The notes below the pieces were generated by a model. The model made no database searches. It had not been told where the DNA came from and worked only from the letters and a program-made list of their open reading frames with translations. Source: Stenotrophomonas maltophilia (GTDB lineage Bacteria > Pseudomonadota > Gammaproteobacteria > Xanthomonadales > Xanthomonadaceae). Taken from it: 57,069 nucleotides of DNA. Shown here piece by piece: positions 16,478 to 24,802 of this stretch; positions within the stretch are counted from its first letter, which is position 1; the number at the start of each line of letters is the position of its first letter. Made by a program: the position numbers and the translations under genes. The stretch covers positions 1-57,069 of the forward strand of contig NZ_RXLZ01000028.1 of assembly GCF_003970865.1 (NCBI RefSeq), read 5' to 3'.

Positions 16478-17005
16478 TCAGCCCTCGCAGGGCTTCAGGT
16501 CCAGCTCGAAGTCCAGGTCATAGCGACCGTTGATTCCGATCAGCGCATCGCGGATCGCACAGTCACCGCGATGACGCGCGATCAGATCGGTGAAGATCCT
16601 CTCGCGGCCCTCGCAGTACCTCGCGCCGGCCTCTTCCAGTTCGCGGCGGCGCTCGTCGTCGTAAGCCTCCTCACCCGCAAAGTGCTGGCAGGTGTTCTCG
16701 CGCGCGAGGAAGGCCTGGACGTCGCCCGGCATCGCGCAGTAGATGCGCACGTCGTCGACGTCATACACATCTTCCGGGACCGGACAGCCTGCCGCGGCAC
16801 GTGCCTTGTCCAGCGCCTCATCGCCCGAGGACAGGTCGGCAGAGGGCTCCGCTTCGGCGCTGGCCTCGACGGCGGCCGGTGCCTCCACCGCCGGTTCGAC
16901 CGGCGCGGCCTTCGGCGCAGCATCGGCCGTGCTGTCCGCTGCCTGCGGCGAACACGCCGCAAGCAGGGACAGGCAGGCGATCAACGCGAGGCGCTTAGTC
17001 GGCAC
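16478..17005 (-). CDS. Putative lipoprotein of unknown function
   Basis: This 175-residue protein has a signal peptide with lipobox SLLAAC (Cys18), an Ala/Glu/Pro-rich linker to about residue 60, then an acidic globular part with five Cys residues ([41 protein letters not shown]). The spacing suggests disulphides in the periplasm. I do not recognise the family. The start is GTG at 17005, which overlaps the end of efpL by 11 nt, so the two genes form an operon. Confidence 0.8.
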   Translation of the reverse strand: MPTKRLALIACLSLLAACSPQAADSTADAAPKAAPVEPAVEAPAAVEASAEAEPSADLSSGDEALDKARAAAGCPVPEDVYDVDDVRIYCAMPGDVQAFLARENTCQHFAGEEAYDDERRRELEEAGARYCEGRERIFTDLIARHRGDCAIRDALIGINGRYDLDFELDLKPCEG

Positions 17006-17561
17006 GGCCAGCGAATTCGCCGGTGGCGGTGTTCACCAGTACGCGCTCGCCGTTGACGATGTACTCCGGCACCATGATTTCGATGCCGGTGTTGAGCTTG
17101 GCCGGCTTCGGGCGCTTGGTGGCGGTGCCACCCTTCAGTTCCGGCGGCGTCTCGATCACTTCCAGCACCACCGAGGCCGGCAGCTGGATCGCCACCGGCT
17201 GCTCGTCGATCACCTGCACGTAGATGCCGGTCAGGCCGTCGGTGATGTAGCCGGCGTCGTCGCCGATCACGTCCGCATCCAGGGTGTAGGGGGTGTAGTC
17301 CTCGTCATCGAGGAACACGAACGCATCGCCGTCCTTGTACGAATAGGTGGACTGGCGGCGCAGCAGTTCGACCTCGACCAGGTTGTCGTCGGCATCGAAG
17401 CTGGCGTCGAGCTTGTTGCCGCCCGGCACGCTGTACATGATGAAGCGGAAGCGGACGTTGCCGCCGCGACCCTGAGGCGAGCTGCGCTCGATGTCGCGGA
17501 TCTGGTACACGCCGTTGTTGAACTCGACGACGTTGCCCTTCTTGATGTCGTTGGCTTTCAT
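16995..17561 (-). CDS. efpL: Elongation factor P-like protein EfpL (YeiP)
   Basis: This 188-residue protein is the YeiP/EfpL paralogue of elongation factor P, which enters the ribosomal E site and relieves stalling at proline-rich and some other sequences. The three EF-P beta domains are complete. The tip loop reads SSPQGRGGN, with Arg where EF-P carries its modified Lys, as in EfpL. EDYTPYTL and the terminal GRAD are EfpL features. A canonical efp gene should exist elsewhere. ATG 17561 is clear. Confidence 0.9.
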   Translation of the reverse strand: MKANDIKKGNVVEFNNGVYQIRDIERSSPQGRGGNVRFRFIMYSVPGGNKLDASFDADDNLVEVELLRRQSTYSYKDGDAFVFLDDEDYTPYTLDADVIGDDAGYITDGLTGIYVQVIDEQPVAIQLPASVVLEVIETPPELKGGTATKRPKPAKLNTGIEIMVPEYIVNGERVLVNTATGEFAGRAD

Positions 17562-17610
17562 GGTGATCTAGGTCGTTGGGGGAGGGCGCCGTCCCGGCGC
17601 CCGGGGGGAA

Positions 17611-18381
17611 TCACTTCGGAGCGAGGCGGGTAGCGCCGTCCAGGCGGATGGTCTCGCCGTTTAGGTAGGTGTTGCCGAGGATGAAGCCGACCAGGCTGGC
17701 GAAGTCTTCCGGCTTGCCCAGGCGCGACGGGAACGGAATCGAGGCGGCCAGCGACTGCTGCACGGCTTCGGGCATGCCGTCGACCATCGGCGTCCAGAAC
17801 ACGCCCGGAGCGATGGTATTGACGCGGATGCCGAAGCGCGACAGTTCGCGTGCCATCGGCAGCGTCATCGAGACCACGCCGCCCTTGCTGGCGGCATACG
17901 CGGCCTGGCCGATCTGGCCTTCATAGGCGGCGATGCTGGCGGTGTTGATGATCACGCCGCGCTCGCCGTCGGTGCCGGCTTCATTGTGCTGCATGCGGTT
18001 GGCGGCGGCCTTGGCGACGTTGAAGCTGCCGACCAGGTTGACCATCACCGTGCCCTGGAAGCCGGCCAGCGGCATCGGGCCTTCCTTGCCGAGCACGCGG
18101 CCGGCGCCGAGGATGCCGGCGCAGTTCATCGCCACGTTCAGGCCGCCGAGGAAGTCGTGGGCCTGGTCGATGGCCGCAGCCACGGCCGACTCATCGCTGA
18201 CGTTGACGTTGAAATAGCGGGCCTTGTCTGCACCCAGCCCGGCGACGGCGGCAGCGCCCTTGTCGTCGTTGAGGTCGAACAGGGCCACCTTGCCGCCCTG
18301 GGCGACGAGGTGCTGGGCCACGGCCAGGCCGAGGCCGGAGACGCCGCCAGTGATCACGGCACGTACGGAAGACAGCTGCAT
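17611..18381 (-). CDS. SDR dehydrogenase, 3-hydroxyacyl-CoA dehydrogenase type II-like
   Basis: This 256-residue short-chain dehydrogenase has the NAD motif TGGVSGLG (12-19), NCAG, the catalytic Ser in INTASIAAYEGQ, and YAASKGG. The long middle insertion (GRVLGKEGPMPLAGFQ) and PSRLGKPEDFASLV near the end are typical of HSD17B10-type 3-hydroxyacyl-CoA dehydrogenases, which oxidise short branched 3-hydroxyacyl-CoA to the ketoacyl-CoA. The neighbouring mvaB and enoyl-CoA hydratase genes support a role in branched-chain amino-acid or short acyl-CoA breakdown. A GC-rich hairpin (18447-18473) lies between mvaB and this gene. Confidence 0.85.
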   Translation of the reverse strand: MQLSSVRAVITGGVSGLGLAVAQHLVAQGGKVALFDLNDDKGAAAVAGLGADKARYFNVNVSDESAVAAAIDQAHDFLGGLNVAMNCAGILGAGRVLGKEGPMPLAGFQGTVMVNLVGSFNVAKAAANRMQHNEAGTDGERGVIINTASIAAYEGQIGQAAYAASKGGVVSMTLPMARELSRFGIRVNTIAPGVFWTPMVDGMPEAVQQSLAASIPFPSRLGKPEDFASLVGFILGNTYLNGETIRLDGATRLAPK

Positions 18382-18446
18382 TGAACGGTCCTGCAGGTTC
18401 GAGAACCGCCGATTCTAACGGAAGCCGCGACCGCCGCTGTTGTGCA

Positions 18447-18473
18447 CTGCGCCGCCTTTGCGGGGCGGCGCAG
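18447..18473 (-). terminator. Strong GC hairpin downstream of mvaB
   Basis: Perfect 10-bp stem CTGCGCCGCC with GGCGGCGCAG (18447-18456, 18464-18473), 7-nt loop, 9 nt beyond the mvaB stop. No clear T run follows, so attenuation or mRNA protection is as likely as full termination. Confidence 0.45.
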
Positions 18474-18481
18474 CGCGGCGG

Positions 18482-19378
18482 TCAACCGGCGGCGGCCAGC
18501 GCCTGTCCGGTGCGGCTGGCGGTGGCGCGGCCGAGCAGGCCGGCCAGCCAGCGGCCGGTCTCGGCCAGTGCTGGCAGGTCCACGCCGCTGTCCAGTCCCA
18601 GGCCCTGCAGCAGGTAGACCACGTCCTCGCTGGCGACGTTGCCGCTGGCGCCCTTCGCATACGGGCAGCCACCGGCGCCGGAGACGGCACTGTCGACCAC
18701 GCGCACGCCTTCTTCCAGGCAGGTGGCGATGTTGGCGATGGCCTGGCCGTAGGTGTCGTGGAAGTGCACGGCCAGGGCCGCCATCGGGATCTCGGCGGCC
18801 ACCGCCTGCAGCATTGCCCGTGCCTTGCGCGGGGTGCCGACGCCGATGGTGTCGCCCAGCGAGATTTCGTAACAGCCCATCTGGTGCAGGGCGCGTGCCA
18901 CCCGCACCACGTCGGCCAACGGTACGTCGCCCTGGTAGGGGCAGCCGAGCACGGTGGAGACGTAGCCGCGCACGCGCACGCCATCGGCGGCGGCGCGGCG
19001 CAGGATCGGCTCAAAGCGGGCCAGCGATTCGTCGATGCCGGCATTGGTGTTGGTGCGGTTGAACGCCTCGGACGCCGCGGTGAACACCGCCACTTCCTCC
19101 ACGCCCACCGCACGGGCGCGATCGTAGCCCTGTTCGTTCGGCACCAGTACCGGGTAGTGGATGCCCGGCCGGCGCTGGATGCCGGCATAGACCTCGGCGG
19201 CGTCGGCCAGCTGCGGGATCCACTTCGGGCTGACAAAACTGGTCGCTTCGATGCTACGCAGGCCGGTGGCCGACAGGCGGTTGATCAGTTCGATCTTGTC
19301 GGCGGTGGACACCGACTGCTTTTCGTTCTGCAGGCCGTCACGCGGGCCGACCTCGACGATGCGGACGTAGTCGCTCAT
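18482..19378 (-). CDS. mvaB: Hydroxymethylglutaryl-CoA lyase
   Basis: HMG-CoA lyase splits 3-hydroxy-3-methylglutaryl-CoA into acetyl-CoA and acetoacetate, the last step of leucine breakdown. The 298-residue protein has the TIM-barrel start VEVGPRDGLQNE, the metal-binding FHDTYGQA histidine region, and the signature GAGGCPYAKGASGNVASED with the catalytic Cys. ATG 19378 overlaps the upstream VOC gene stop by 4 nt (ATGA), so translation is coupled. Confidence 0.93.
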   Translation of the reverse strand: MSDYVRIVEVGPRDGLQNEKQSVSTADKIELINRLSATGLRSIEATSFVSPKWIPQLADAAEVYAGIQRRPGIHYPVLVPNEQGYDRARAVGVEEVAVFTAASEAFNRTNTNAGIDESLARFEPILRRAAADGVRVRGYVSTVLGCPYQGDVPLADVVRVARALHQMGCYEISLGDTIGVGTPRKARAMLQAVAAEIPMAALAVHFHDTYGQAIANIATCLEEGVRVVDSAVSGAGGCPYAKGASGNVASEDVVYLLQGLGLDSGVDLPALAETGRWLAGLLGRATASRTGQALAAAG

Positions 19379-19776
19379 GCGGTCACCCCGGCGGTGGGGC
19401 GGTGGCAGACCGCCTCGATGTTGTTGCCATCCGGGTCCAGCACGAAGGCACCGTAGTAGTCGGGGTGGTACCACGGGCGCAGGCCCGGGGCGCCGTTGTC
19501 GCGACCGCCGGCGGCGAGGGCGGCGGCATGGAAGGCGTCCACCTGGGTGCGGCTGGCGCAGGCGAAGGCCACGTGCACGCCGTGGCTGGCGGTGCCGCCA
19601 TTGCCGAGCCAGAAGTACGGCTTGCCGTCGCTGCCGAAGCCGATGTGGTCGTGGGCGCCGGTCTGTTCGGCGGTGACTTCCATCACCACGCCGATCTGCA
19701 GCGGCGCCAGCGCCTGCAGGAAGAACGTCTTGCTGCGCGCCAGGTCGGCGCTGGTCAAACCAAGATGATCGAGCAT
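19375..19776 (-). CDS. VOC/glyoxalase-family protein
   Basis: This 133-residue protein is a member of the vicinal-oxygen-chelate fold: LDHLGLTSADLARSKTFF at the start, GGTASHGVHVAFACASR in the middle and YYGAFVLDPDGNNIEAVCH at the end, the last holding the conserved metal-site Glu. Such single-domain proteins include metalloenzymes and bleomycin/fosfomycin-type resistance proteins; position inside an acyl-CoA operon suggests a metabolic role. ATG 19776 follows the hydratase stop by 2 nt. Seven residues of upstream open frame are ignored. Confidence 0.85.
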   Translation of the reverse strand: MLDHLGLTSADLARSKTFFLQALAPLQIGVVMEVTAEQTGAHDHIGFGSDGKPYFWLGNGGTASHGVHVAFACASRTQVDAFHAAALAAGGRDNGAPGLRPWYHPDYYGAFVLDPDGNNIEAVCHRPTAGVTA

Positions 19777-19778
19777 GT

Positions 19779-20567
19779 TCAGGCTTCCGTGACCCAATGG
19801 GGCGCGCGCTTGTCGAGGAAGGCGCCGAGGCCTTCCTGGCCCTCGGCGGACACCCGCAGGCGCGCGATCAGGGCGGCATTATCGCGGTCCAGGGCGTCGC
19901 GGTCATGGCTGTCACGCACCTGCCGCACCAGTTGCTTGGCGCTGGAGGAGGCGATCGGACCAGCCTTGTCGAGCAGTGCCAGCTGGCGCTGCACCGCCTC
20001 GTCCAGGCGCTCGGGCTCGACCAGCTGGTGGACCAGGCCGATGCGCAGCGCGGTTTCGCCGTCGAAGTGCTCGCCGGTGGCGAACCAGCGACGGGCCTGG
20101 CGCGGGCCGATGGCCTCGATCACATAGGGCGAGATCACCGCCGGCAGCAGGCCCAGGCGGCTTTCGGTCAGGCCGAAGCGGGCCGAGGTGCTGGCAATGG
20201 CAATGTCGCAGCAGGCAACCAGGCCGACGCCGCCACCGAAGGCCGCGCCGTGGACCCGGGCCAGGGTCGGTTTGGGCAGCTCGTCCAGGGTGCGCATCAG
20301 CCGCGCCAGGGCCAGCGAGTCCTCGCGGTTGTCGGCCTCGCTGGCCGCAGCCATGCCGCGCATCCATTGCATGTCGGCACCTGCCGAGAAGGAGGCGCCG
20401 TGGCCGGCCAGTACCACCGCGCGCACCGAATCATCGTGGCCGGCGGCCTCCAGTGCGGCGGTCAGCCGGGCGATCAGCCCGGCGTCAAAGGCGTTGTGCA
20501 GCTCCGGCCGGTTCAGCCAGAGGGTGAGGACGGCGCCGCTGCGCTCGATCTGCAAAGCATCGTTCAT
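19779..20567 (-). CDS. liuC: Enoyl-CoA hydratase, probable methylglutaconyl-CoA hydratase
   Basis: This 262-residue crotonase-fold enzyme shows the oxyanion-hole segments FSAGADMQWM and HGAAFGGGVGLVACCDIA, and the catalytic Glu region FGLTESRLGLLPAVISPYV. The SRLGLLPAVISP form is typical of LiuC, which hydrates 3-methylglutaconyl-CoA to HMG-CoA, the substrate of the MvaB encoded two genes downstream. It is first in a four-gene minus-strand cluster. The other leucine genes (liuABD, liuR) are not in this window. Confidence 0.85.
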   Translation of the reverse strand: MNDALQIERSGAVLTLWLNRPELHNAFDAGLIARLTAALEAAGHDDSVRAVVLAGHGASFSAGADMQWMRGMAAASEADNREDSLALARLMRTLDELPKPTLARVHGAAFGGGVGLVACCDIAIASTSARFGLTESRLGLLPAVISPYVIEAIGPRQARRWFATGEHFDGETALRIGLVHQLVEPERLDEAVQRQLALLDKAGPIASSSAKQLVRQVRDSHDRDALDRDNAALIARLRVSAEGQEGLGAFLDKRAPHWVTEA

Positions 20568-20645
20568 GGGATTCCAGGGTCACTCCATACCTGTATGGAT
20601 CATAGCGGGCCATTGGTCATGGGCCATGACGCGACGCGGGAATGT

Positions 20646-20664
20646 TAGAATCGAGAACCATTTA
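20646..20664 (+). promoter_or_regulatory. Possible Fur operator upstream of feoA
   Basis: TAGAATCGAGAACCATTTA lies 23-41 nt before the feoA start and matches one half of the Fur box (GAGAA-CATT core) well, the other half weakly. Position and target gene make an iron-repressed promoter plausible. Confidence 0.4.
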
Positions 20665-20686
20665 CATCCAGCAGAGAACACGCTAG

Positions 20687-20941
20687 ATGACGCTGTCCGA
20701 ACTGCCGCTGCACACCTCGGCCGTGGTCGAGTCCGTGCAGGACCTGCATGCCAACGATGCCATCGCCCGTCGCCTGCGCGAGCTGGGTTTCGTGAAGGGC
20801 GAGGAAGTACGCCTGGTGGCCAAGGGTCCGGTGGGGGGCGAACCGCTGCTGGTGCAGGTCGGGTTCACCCGTTTCGCGCTGCGGATCAGTGAAGCCAAGC
20901 GGGTCGTGGTCGACGCCGCCAGCCAGGAACGACGCGCATGA
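20687..20941 (+). CDS. feoA: Ferrous iron transport protein A
   Basis: This 84-residue cytosolic SH3-like protein helps the FeoB transporter. The FeoA pattern IARRLRELGFVKGEEVRLVAKGPVGG and a final VDAAS are clear. It overlaps feoB by 4 nt (ATGA). Confidence 0.93.
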   Translation: MTLSELPLHTSAVVESVQDLHANDAIARRLRELGFVKGEEVRLVAKGPVGGEPLLVQVGFTRFALRISEAKRVVVDAASQERRA

Positions 20942-22803
20942 CCGCTACTGCCACTGCCGCCCCCCTGCGCGTTGCGCTGGTCGGTAATCCCAACAGCGGC
21001 AAGACCGCACTGTTCAACCAGCTGACCGGCAGCCGGCAGAAGGTTGCCAACTACACCGGCGTCACTGTCGAACGCAAGGAAGGTCGCCTGCGTGCGCCGT
21101 CCGGCCGTGAATTCGCGGTGCTCGACCTGCCGGGCGCCTACAGTCTGCATCCGGCCAGCCTGGACGAGGCGATCACCCGCGACCTGTGCCGGGGTTTCTA
21201 CCCGGGCGAAGCCGCGCCGGACGTGCTGCTGTGCGTGATCGACGCCACCAACCTGCGCCTGCACCTGCGTTTCGCGCTGGAACTGCGCGAGCTGGGCAAG
21301 CCGATGGTGGTGGCGCTGAACATGGTCGATGCCGCCCAGCGCCGTGGCATCCAGGTGGATGTGGCCGCGCTGGAGCGCGAGCTGGGCGTGCCGGTGGTGG
21401 AGACCGTGGCGGTGCGCAAGCAGGGCGCCAAGGCTCTGGTCGAGCGCCTCGATGCGATGGTGCCGCACCTTGATGCGCCGGTGCCGGGCCCGGAAGGTGG
21501 CATCGACTACCACGCCAAGGTGCGCGAGATCCTGTCGGTGGCCGTGCGCATGCCGGCACGGACCGCGAAGGTCGACGATGCGCTGGACCGCTGGCTGCTG
21601 CACCCGGTGTTCGGCCTGATCAGCCTGGCCGTGGTGATGTTCCTGATCTTCCAGGCGGTGTACGCCTGGGCCACGCCGCTGATGGACGCCATCGAGGCCG
21701 GTTTCGCCTGGCTCGGCGCCTTCGTCGGCAGCGTGCTGCCGGAAGGGCCGCTGGCCAGCCTGCTGACCGACGGCATCATCGCCGGTGTCGGTGGCGTGGT
21801 GGTGTTCCTGCCGCAGATCCTGATCCTGTTCTTCTTCATCCTGGTGCTGGAGGAATCCGGCTACCTGCCGCGTGCGGCATTCCTGCTCGACCGCATGATG
21901 GCCGCCGCCGGCCTGTCCGGCCGCTCGTTCATCCCGCTGCTGTCCAGCTTCGCCTGCGCGGTGCCGGGCATCATGTCCACCCGCAGCATCCAGGACCCGC
22001 GCGACCGTCTGGCCACGATCCTGGTGGCGCCGCTGATGACCTGTTCCGCACGCCTGCCGGTGTACGCGCTGCTGATCGGTGCGTTCATCCCGCAGAAGAC
22101 GGTGTGGGGCGTGTTCAACCAGCAGGGCCTGGTGCTGTTCGGCCTGTACGCAGCGGGCATCCTCAGCGCGCTGGCGATGTCGTGGATCATGAAGAAGTGG
22201 CGCCGCGACAAGAGTGAGCATCCGCTGATGCTGGAGCTGCCCTCGTACCGGCTGCCGCACGTGCGCGACCTGGCGGTCGGCCTGTACGAGCGCGGCATGA
22301 TCTTCCTCAAGCGCGTCGGCGGCATCATCCTGGCGTTGACCATCCTGTTGTGGGTGCTGCTGTCGTTCCCGGCGGCACCGGCCGGCGCCACGATGCCGGC
22401 CATCGACTACAGCTACGCCGGCCAGATCGGCCATGCGATGGCGGTGTTCTTCGCGCCGCTGGGCTTCAACTGGCAGATCTGCATCGCGCTGATCCCGGGC
22501 CTGGCCGCGCGTGAGGTGGCGGTGGCTTCGCTGGCCACGGTGTATGCGTTGTCGGCGGCCGACGACGATGCCGCCAGCCAGGCGCTGACCCCGCTGATCA
22601 GCGACGGCTGGTCGCTGGCCACCGCGCTGTCGCTGCTGGTCTGGTACATCTATGCCCCGATGTGCATCTCGACGCTGGCCACCATCAAGCGCGAGACCAA
22701 CTCGTGGAAGACGATGGCTTTCTCGGCGTTCTACCTGTTTGCCGCGGCTTACGTGGCCGCGCTGATCACCTACCAGGTGACCAAGGCGCTGGGAGGCGGC
22801 TGA
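20938..22803 (+). CDS. feoB: Ferrous iron transporter B
   Basis: FeoB (621 residues) is the inner-membrane Fe(II) transporter with an N-terminal G domain. G1 is GNPNSGKTA (16-24), G3 is DLPGAYSL and G4 is NMVD. The membrane half contains the two Gate domains, with GGVVVFLPQILILFFFILVLEESGYLPR split by helices, SSFACAVPGIMSTR, and LIPGLAAREVAVASL. The length is short compared with E. coli (773) but usual for xanthomonads, where the linker region is reduced. Confidence 0.93.
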   Translation: MTATATAAPLRVALVGNPNSGKTALFNQLTGSRQKVANYTGVTVERKEGRLRAPSGREFAVLDLPGAYSLHPASLDEAITRDLCRGFYPGEAAPDVLLCVIDATNLRLHLRFALELRELGKPMVVALNMVDAAQRRGIQVDVAALERELGVPVVETVAVRKQGAKALVERLDAMVPHLDAPVPGPEGGIDYHAKVREILSVAVRMPARTAKVDDALDRWLLHPVFGLISLAVVMFLIFQAVYAWATPLMDAIEAGFAWLGAFVGSVLPEGPLASLLTDGIIAGVGGVVVFLPQILILFFFILVLEESGYLPRAAFLLDRMMAAAGLSGRSFIPLLSSFACAVPGIMSTRSIQDPRDRLATILVAPLMTCSARLPVYALLIGAFIPQKTVWGVFNQQGLVLFGLYAAGILSALAMSWIMKKWRRDKSEHPLMLELPSYRLPHVRDLAVGLYERGMIFLKRVGGIILALTILLWVLLSFPAAPAGATMPAIDYSYAGQIGHAMAVFFAPLGFNWQICIALIPGLAAREVAVASLATVYALSAADDDAASQALTPLISDGWSLATALSLLVWYIYAPMCISTLATIKRETNSWKTMAFSAFYLFAAAYVAALITYQVTKALGGG

Positions 22804-23057
22804 TGGATACCGGCCTGCTGATCCAGTACCTGATCATCGCGGTGGCCGTGCTGGTCAGTGCCTGGGTGGTGCTGAAGAAGCAGTTCCCCGGCACCGTGCG
22901 CAAGCTGCGCGGTGCGCTGGCGCTGGTCCTGCTGAAGCCGGGCCGTGCTGCCTGGCTGCAGGCGCTGGGGCGGAAGGTCGCGCCGCCGACGAGTGGGAGT
23001 GGTGGCGCCTGTGGCGGTTGTGACAGCTGCGGGCCGATTCCGCCGAAGCAGCACTGA
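22803..23057 (+). CDS. Cys-tailed FeoB-associated membrane protein
   Basis: This 84-residue protein has one N-terminal membrane helix (LLIQYLIIAVAVLVSAWVVL), a basic stretch, and the tail GGACGGCDSCGPIPPKQH with three Cys. Its ATG shares a base with the feoB stop (TGATG). It takes the place that FeoC or the Firmicutes FeoB-associated Cys-rich protein has in other feo operons, so the Cys cluster may bind iron or assist FeoB; it is not homologous to E. coli FeoC. Confidence 0.8.
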   Translation: MDTGLLIQYLIIAVAVLVSAWVVLKKQFPGTVRKLRGALALVLLKPGRAAWLQALGRKVAPPTSGSGGACGGCDSCGPIPPKQH

Positions 23058-23076
23058 CGCTGCTTTTCCTGCCCTG

Positions 23077-23170
23077 GTGGGTGCGAACCTTGGTTCGCAC
23101 GCTTCCGCGCTTCATCCACGCATGGCGTGGATCTACTGTGGGTTTTCCGCCACGCATGGCGGGGATCTAC
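23077..23170. repeat. Three SMAG palindromes downstream of feo
   Basis: Units at 23077-23100 (GTGCGAACC/GGTTCGCAC stem), 23114-23136 and 23148-23170 (both ending ATCTAC). They fill most of the gap between the feo operon and the convergent DUF4304 gene. Confidence 0.85.
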
Positions 23171-23186
23171 CGAACGCCGGCCGGAT

Positions 23187-23648
23187 TCAGACCTCTCTGC
23201 GGATGATCGCCCGGAAGCTTCCATCCTGATTCAATCGCCGCACCGATTCCCGGTTTCCATGGGTTGCCGCAAAACCGGCCACGTCGGCAAGAGCAAAGAG
23301 CAGCAGGCCTTTCAGCGCGTCGCGGTTGCCGGTCTGCAGCAGATCTTCAAGATCCTGCTGGATGAAGGTCCGGCGCAGGCCTGGCGTCTCTTCGATCCGC
23401 CAGTCGACATGGGGCGTGGGAATGCTGGAGCGGTACCTGAAGGCCGTTTCAAGATCGTCAGGCGCGAGGGGATACTCGAGCAGCTCTGGAAAGTAGAGTC
23501 CAGCATTCACGTAGAAGCCTCGGCTTTCGCTGGCGCGTTGGTGATTCACGACAAGCAGGGCGTCATCCAGCAAGCGGTAGCGGGTCGTCGACGTGCCGGC
23601 GAAGCCGGTCTTCCTGGCGCACTTGCTGAAGACAGTCGAGGATTTCAT
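23187..23648 (-). CDS. DUF4304 domain protein
   Basis: The 153-residue reading from MKSSTVFSKC contains the DUF4304 pattern: a short lead helix, ...TGFAGTSTTRYRLLDDALLVVNHQRAS (a basic/aromatic strand then VNhQ), SRGFYVNAGLYF, and WRIEETPGLR. The function of the family is unknown; many members sit near toxin or immunity genes. The frame is open to an ATG at 23708, but those 20 residues do not resemble the family. No good ribosome site is visible for either start. SMAG repeats lie on both sides, so it may be an accessory gene. Confidence 0.65.
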   Translation of the reverse strand: MKSSTVFSKCARKTGFAGTSTTRYRLLDDALLVVNHQRASESRGFYVNAGLYFPELLEYPLAPDDLETAFRYRSSIPTPHVDWRIEETPGLRRTFIQQDLEDLLQTGNRDALKGLLLFALADVAGFAATHGNRESVRRLNQDGSFRAIIRREV

Positions 23649-23746
23649 GGGCTTTGCCTGCGCCGGAAGAGGGGCCCACAGCCTTGAGGCGCAGTGCCTG
23701 GCGGTCAATTGGCAAACGCGACACGCGGAACACTGGCCAGCATTTC

Positions 23747-23769
23747 ATCCACGCATGGCGTGGATCTAC
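23747..23769 (-). repeat. SMAG palindrome
   Basis: ATCCACGC-ATG-GCGTGGAT stem ending CTAC, just beyond the 3' end of the oxidoreductase gene; its last bases overlap that gene's stop codon. Confidence 0.85.
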
Positions 23770-24347
23770 CAGGCGCGTGAGCCCAGCTCCGCTGCCAGCG
23801 CCAGCCACCGGTTGCGTTGCTCCGGCGAGCTGCTGCGTACCGCGCCCACGCGGCTGACACGCACCGGGCGGATGCCGCAGAACTCCAGGATGGTGGCGCG
23901 GATCTGGGTGATGCCCGGGTCGCGGTAGATCCAGCGGTAGTACCAGGGCGGCGTATCCAGCGTGGTGATCACCCGCGCGCTGCGCCCGGCCAGCAGCCGG
24001 TCCCACCACACCGAATCGCGCCGGTAGCGGAAGGCGTACCCCGGCAACAGCACGCGGTCGAAGAAGCCCTTCAGCAGCGCCGGCATCGCGCCCCACCAGG
24101 TGGGGTAGACCAGCACCAGATGATCGCAGGCCTCGATCGCATCGGCGGCATCCTGCAGATCGGGTTCCAGTGGCTGGATCTGGCGGCAGCCGTGGCGCAG
24201 CACCGGGTCGAATTCAAGGTCGCCCAATGCGATCAGGCGCACCCGGTGGCCGGCATTCTCCGCAGCCGTGGCATAGCGCTGGGCGAGGGCGCCGCACAGG
24301 CTGTTACGGTCAGGATGGCCGAGCAGGATCAGGATGGAGCGGGACAC
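23766..24347 (-). CDS. NAD(P)H-dependent flavodoxin-fold oxidoreductase
   Basis: This 193-residue protein is of the NQO/MdaB (flavodoxin_2) family, two-electron quinone or electrophile reductases using FMN/FAD. SILILLGHPDRNSLCGALA is the first phosphate-binding loop, and VLVYPTWWGAMPALLKGFFDRVLLPGYAF is the family's signature. The start is GTG 24347 with GAGG five nt upstream; the open frame further upstream runs through a palindrome and into merR. The stop codon lies in the SMAG at 23747-23769. The adjacent MerR gene may regulate it. Confidence 0.85.
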   Translation of the reverse strand: MSRSILILLGHPDRNSLCGALAQRYATAAENAGHRVRLIALGDLEFDPVLRHGCRQIQPLEPDLQDAADAIEACDHLVLVYPTWWGAMPALLKGFFDRVLLPGYAFRYRRDSVWWDRLLAGRSARVITTLDTPPWYYRWIYRDPGITQIRATILEFCGIRPVRVSRVGAVRSSSPEQRNRWLALAAELGSRAW

Positions 24348-24384
24348 GGCAACCTCGGGCAATGGAAAGTGCGCGAGGTTGGGG

Positions 24385-24401
24385 TCTGCCCCAGGGGCAG
24401 A
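24385..24401 (-). terminator. Short palindrome after merR stop
   Basis: TCTGCCCC-A-GGGGCAGA directly follows the merR stop and precedes the oxidoreductase start by 38 nt. The one-base centre makes a tight hairpin in RNA unlikely without opening the stem; a DNA operator is equally possible. Confidence 0.35.
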
Positions 24402-24402
24402 G

Positions 24403-24798
24403 TCAAACCGGGGTGGTGCAGACGCCGGGTTCCAGGATGCAGTCGCCGCTGCCGGAGTGCAGCCACTGCTGCAGTTCGTCGCTGACCTGCTGCAGGTCGC
24501 GCTCGACCTGTGCCAGCCGCACCCGCTCGTCGGCAATGCGGCTGCGCTGCTGCTCCAGCAAGGCCAGCACCGCTGGCCAGTCGAGCCGTCCATCGCGGCC
24601 CCGAAGGCGCGAGATCGCGGCCAGGGTGATGCCCAGCCCCAGAGCCTGGCGGATCAGCTGCACCCAGGCCACGTCCTGTTCGCTGTAGTCGCGATAGCGG
24701 TTCAGGCGTGGCACCGGCGGCAGCAGTCCGCGCGCCTCGTACAGGCGGATGGCCTTGGCGCTGGCACCGGTCAGGCGGCTGACCTCGGAGATGCGCAT
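24403..24798 (-). CDS. MerR-family transcriptional regulator
   Basis: This 131-residue regulator has the MerR winged helix (MRISEVSRLTGASAKAIRLYEARGLLPP, then YRDYSEQDVAWVQLIRQALGLGI) and a dimerisation coiled coil (about 80-118). The short tail contains two Cys (GDCILEPGVCTTPV), which could sense metal or redox state as in SoxR or CueR relatives, although the spacing matches neither. It lies between an SDR and a flavodoxin-fold reductase, all on the minus strand, and may control both. ATG 24798 starts the conserved domain. Confidence 0.85.
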   Translation of the reverse strand: MRISEVSRLTGASAKAIRLYEARGLLPPVPRLNRYRDYSEQDVAWVQLIRQALGLGITLAAISRLRGRDGRLDWPAVLALLEQQRSRIADERVRLAQVERDLQQVSDELQQWLHSGSGDCILEPGVCTTPV

Positions 24799-24802
24799 CG
24801 GC

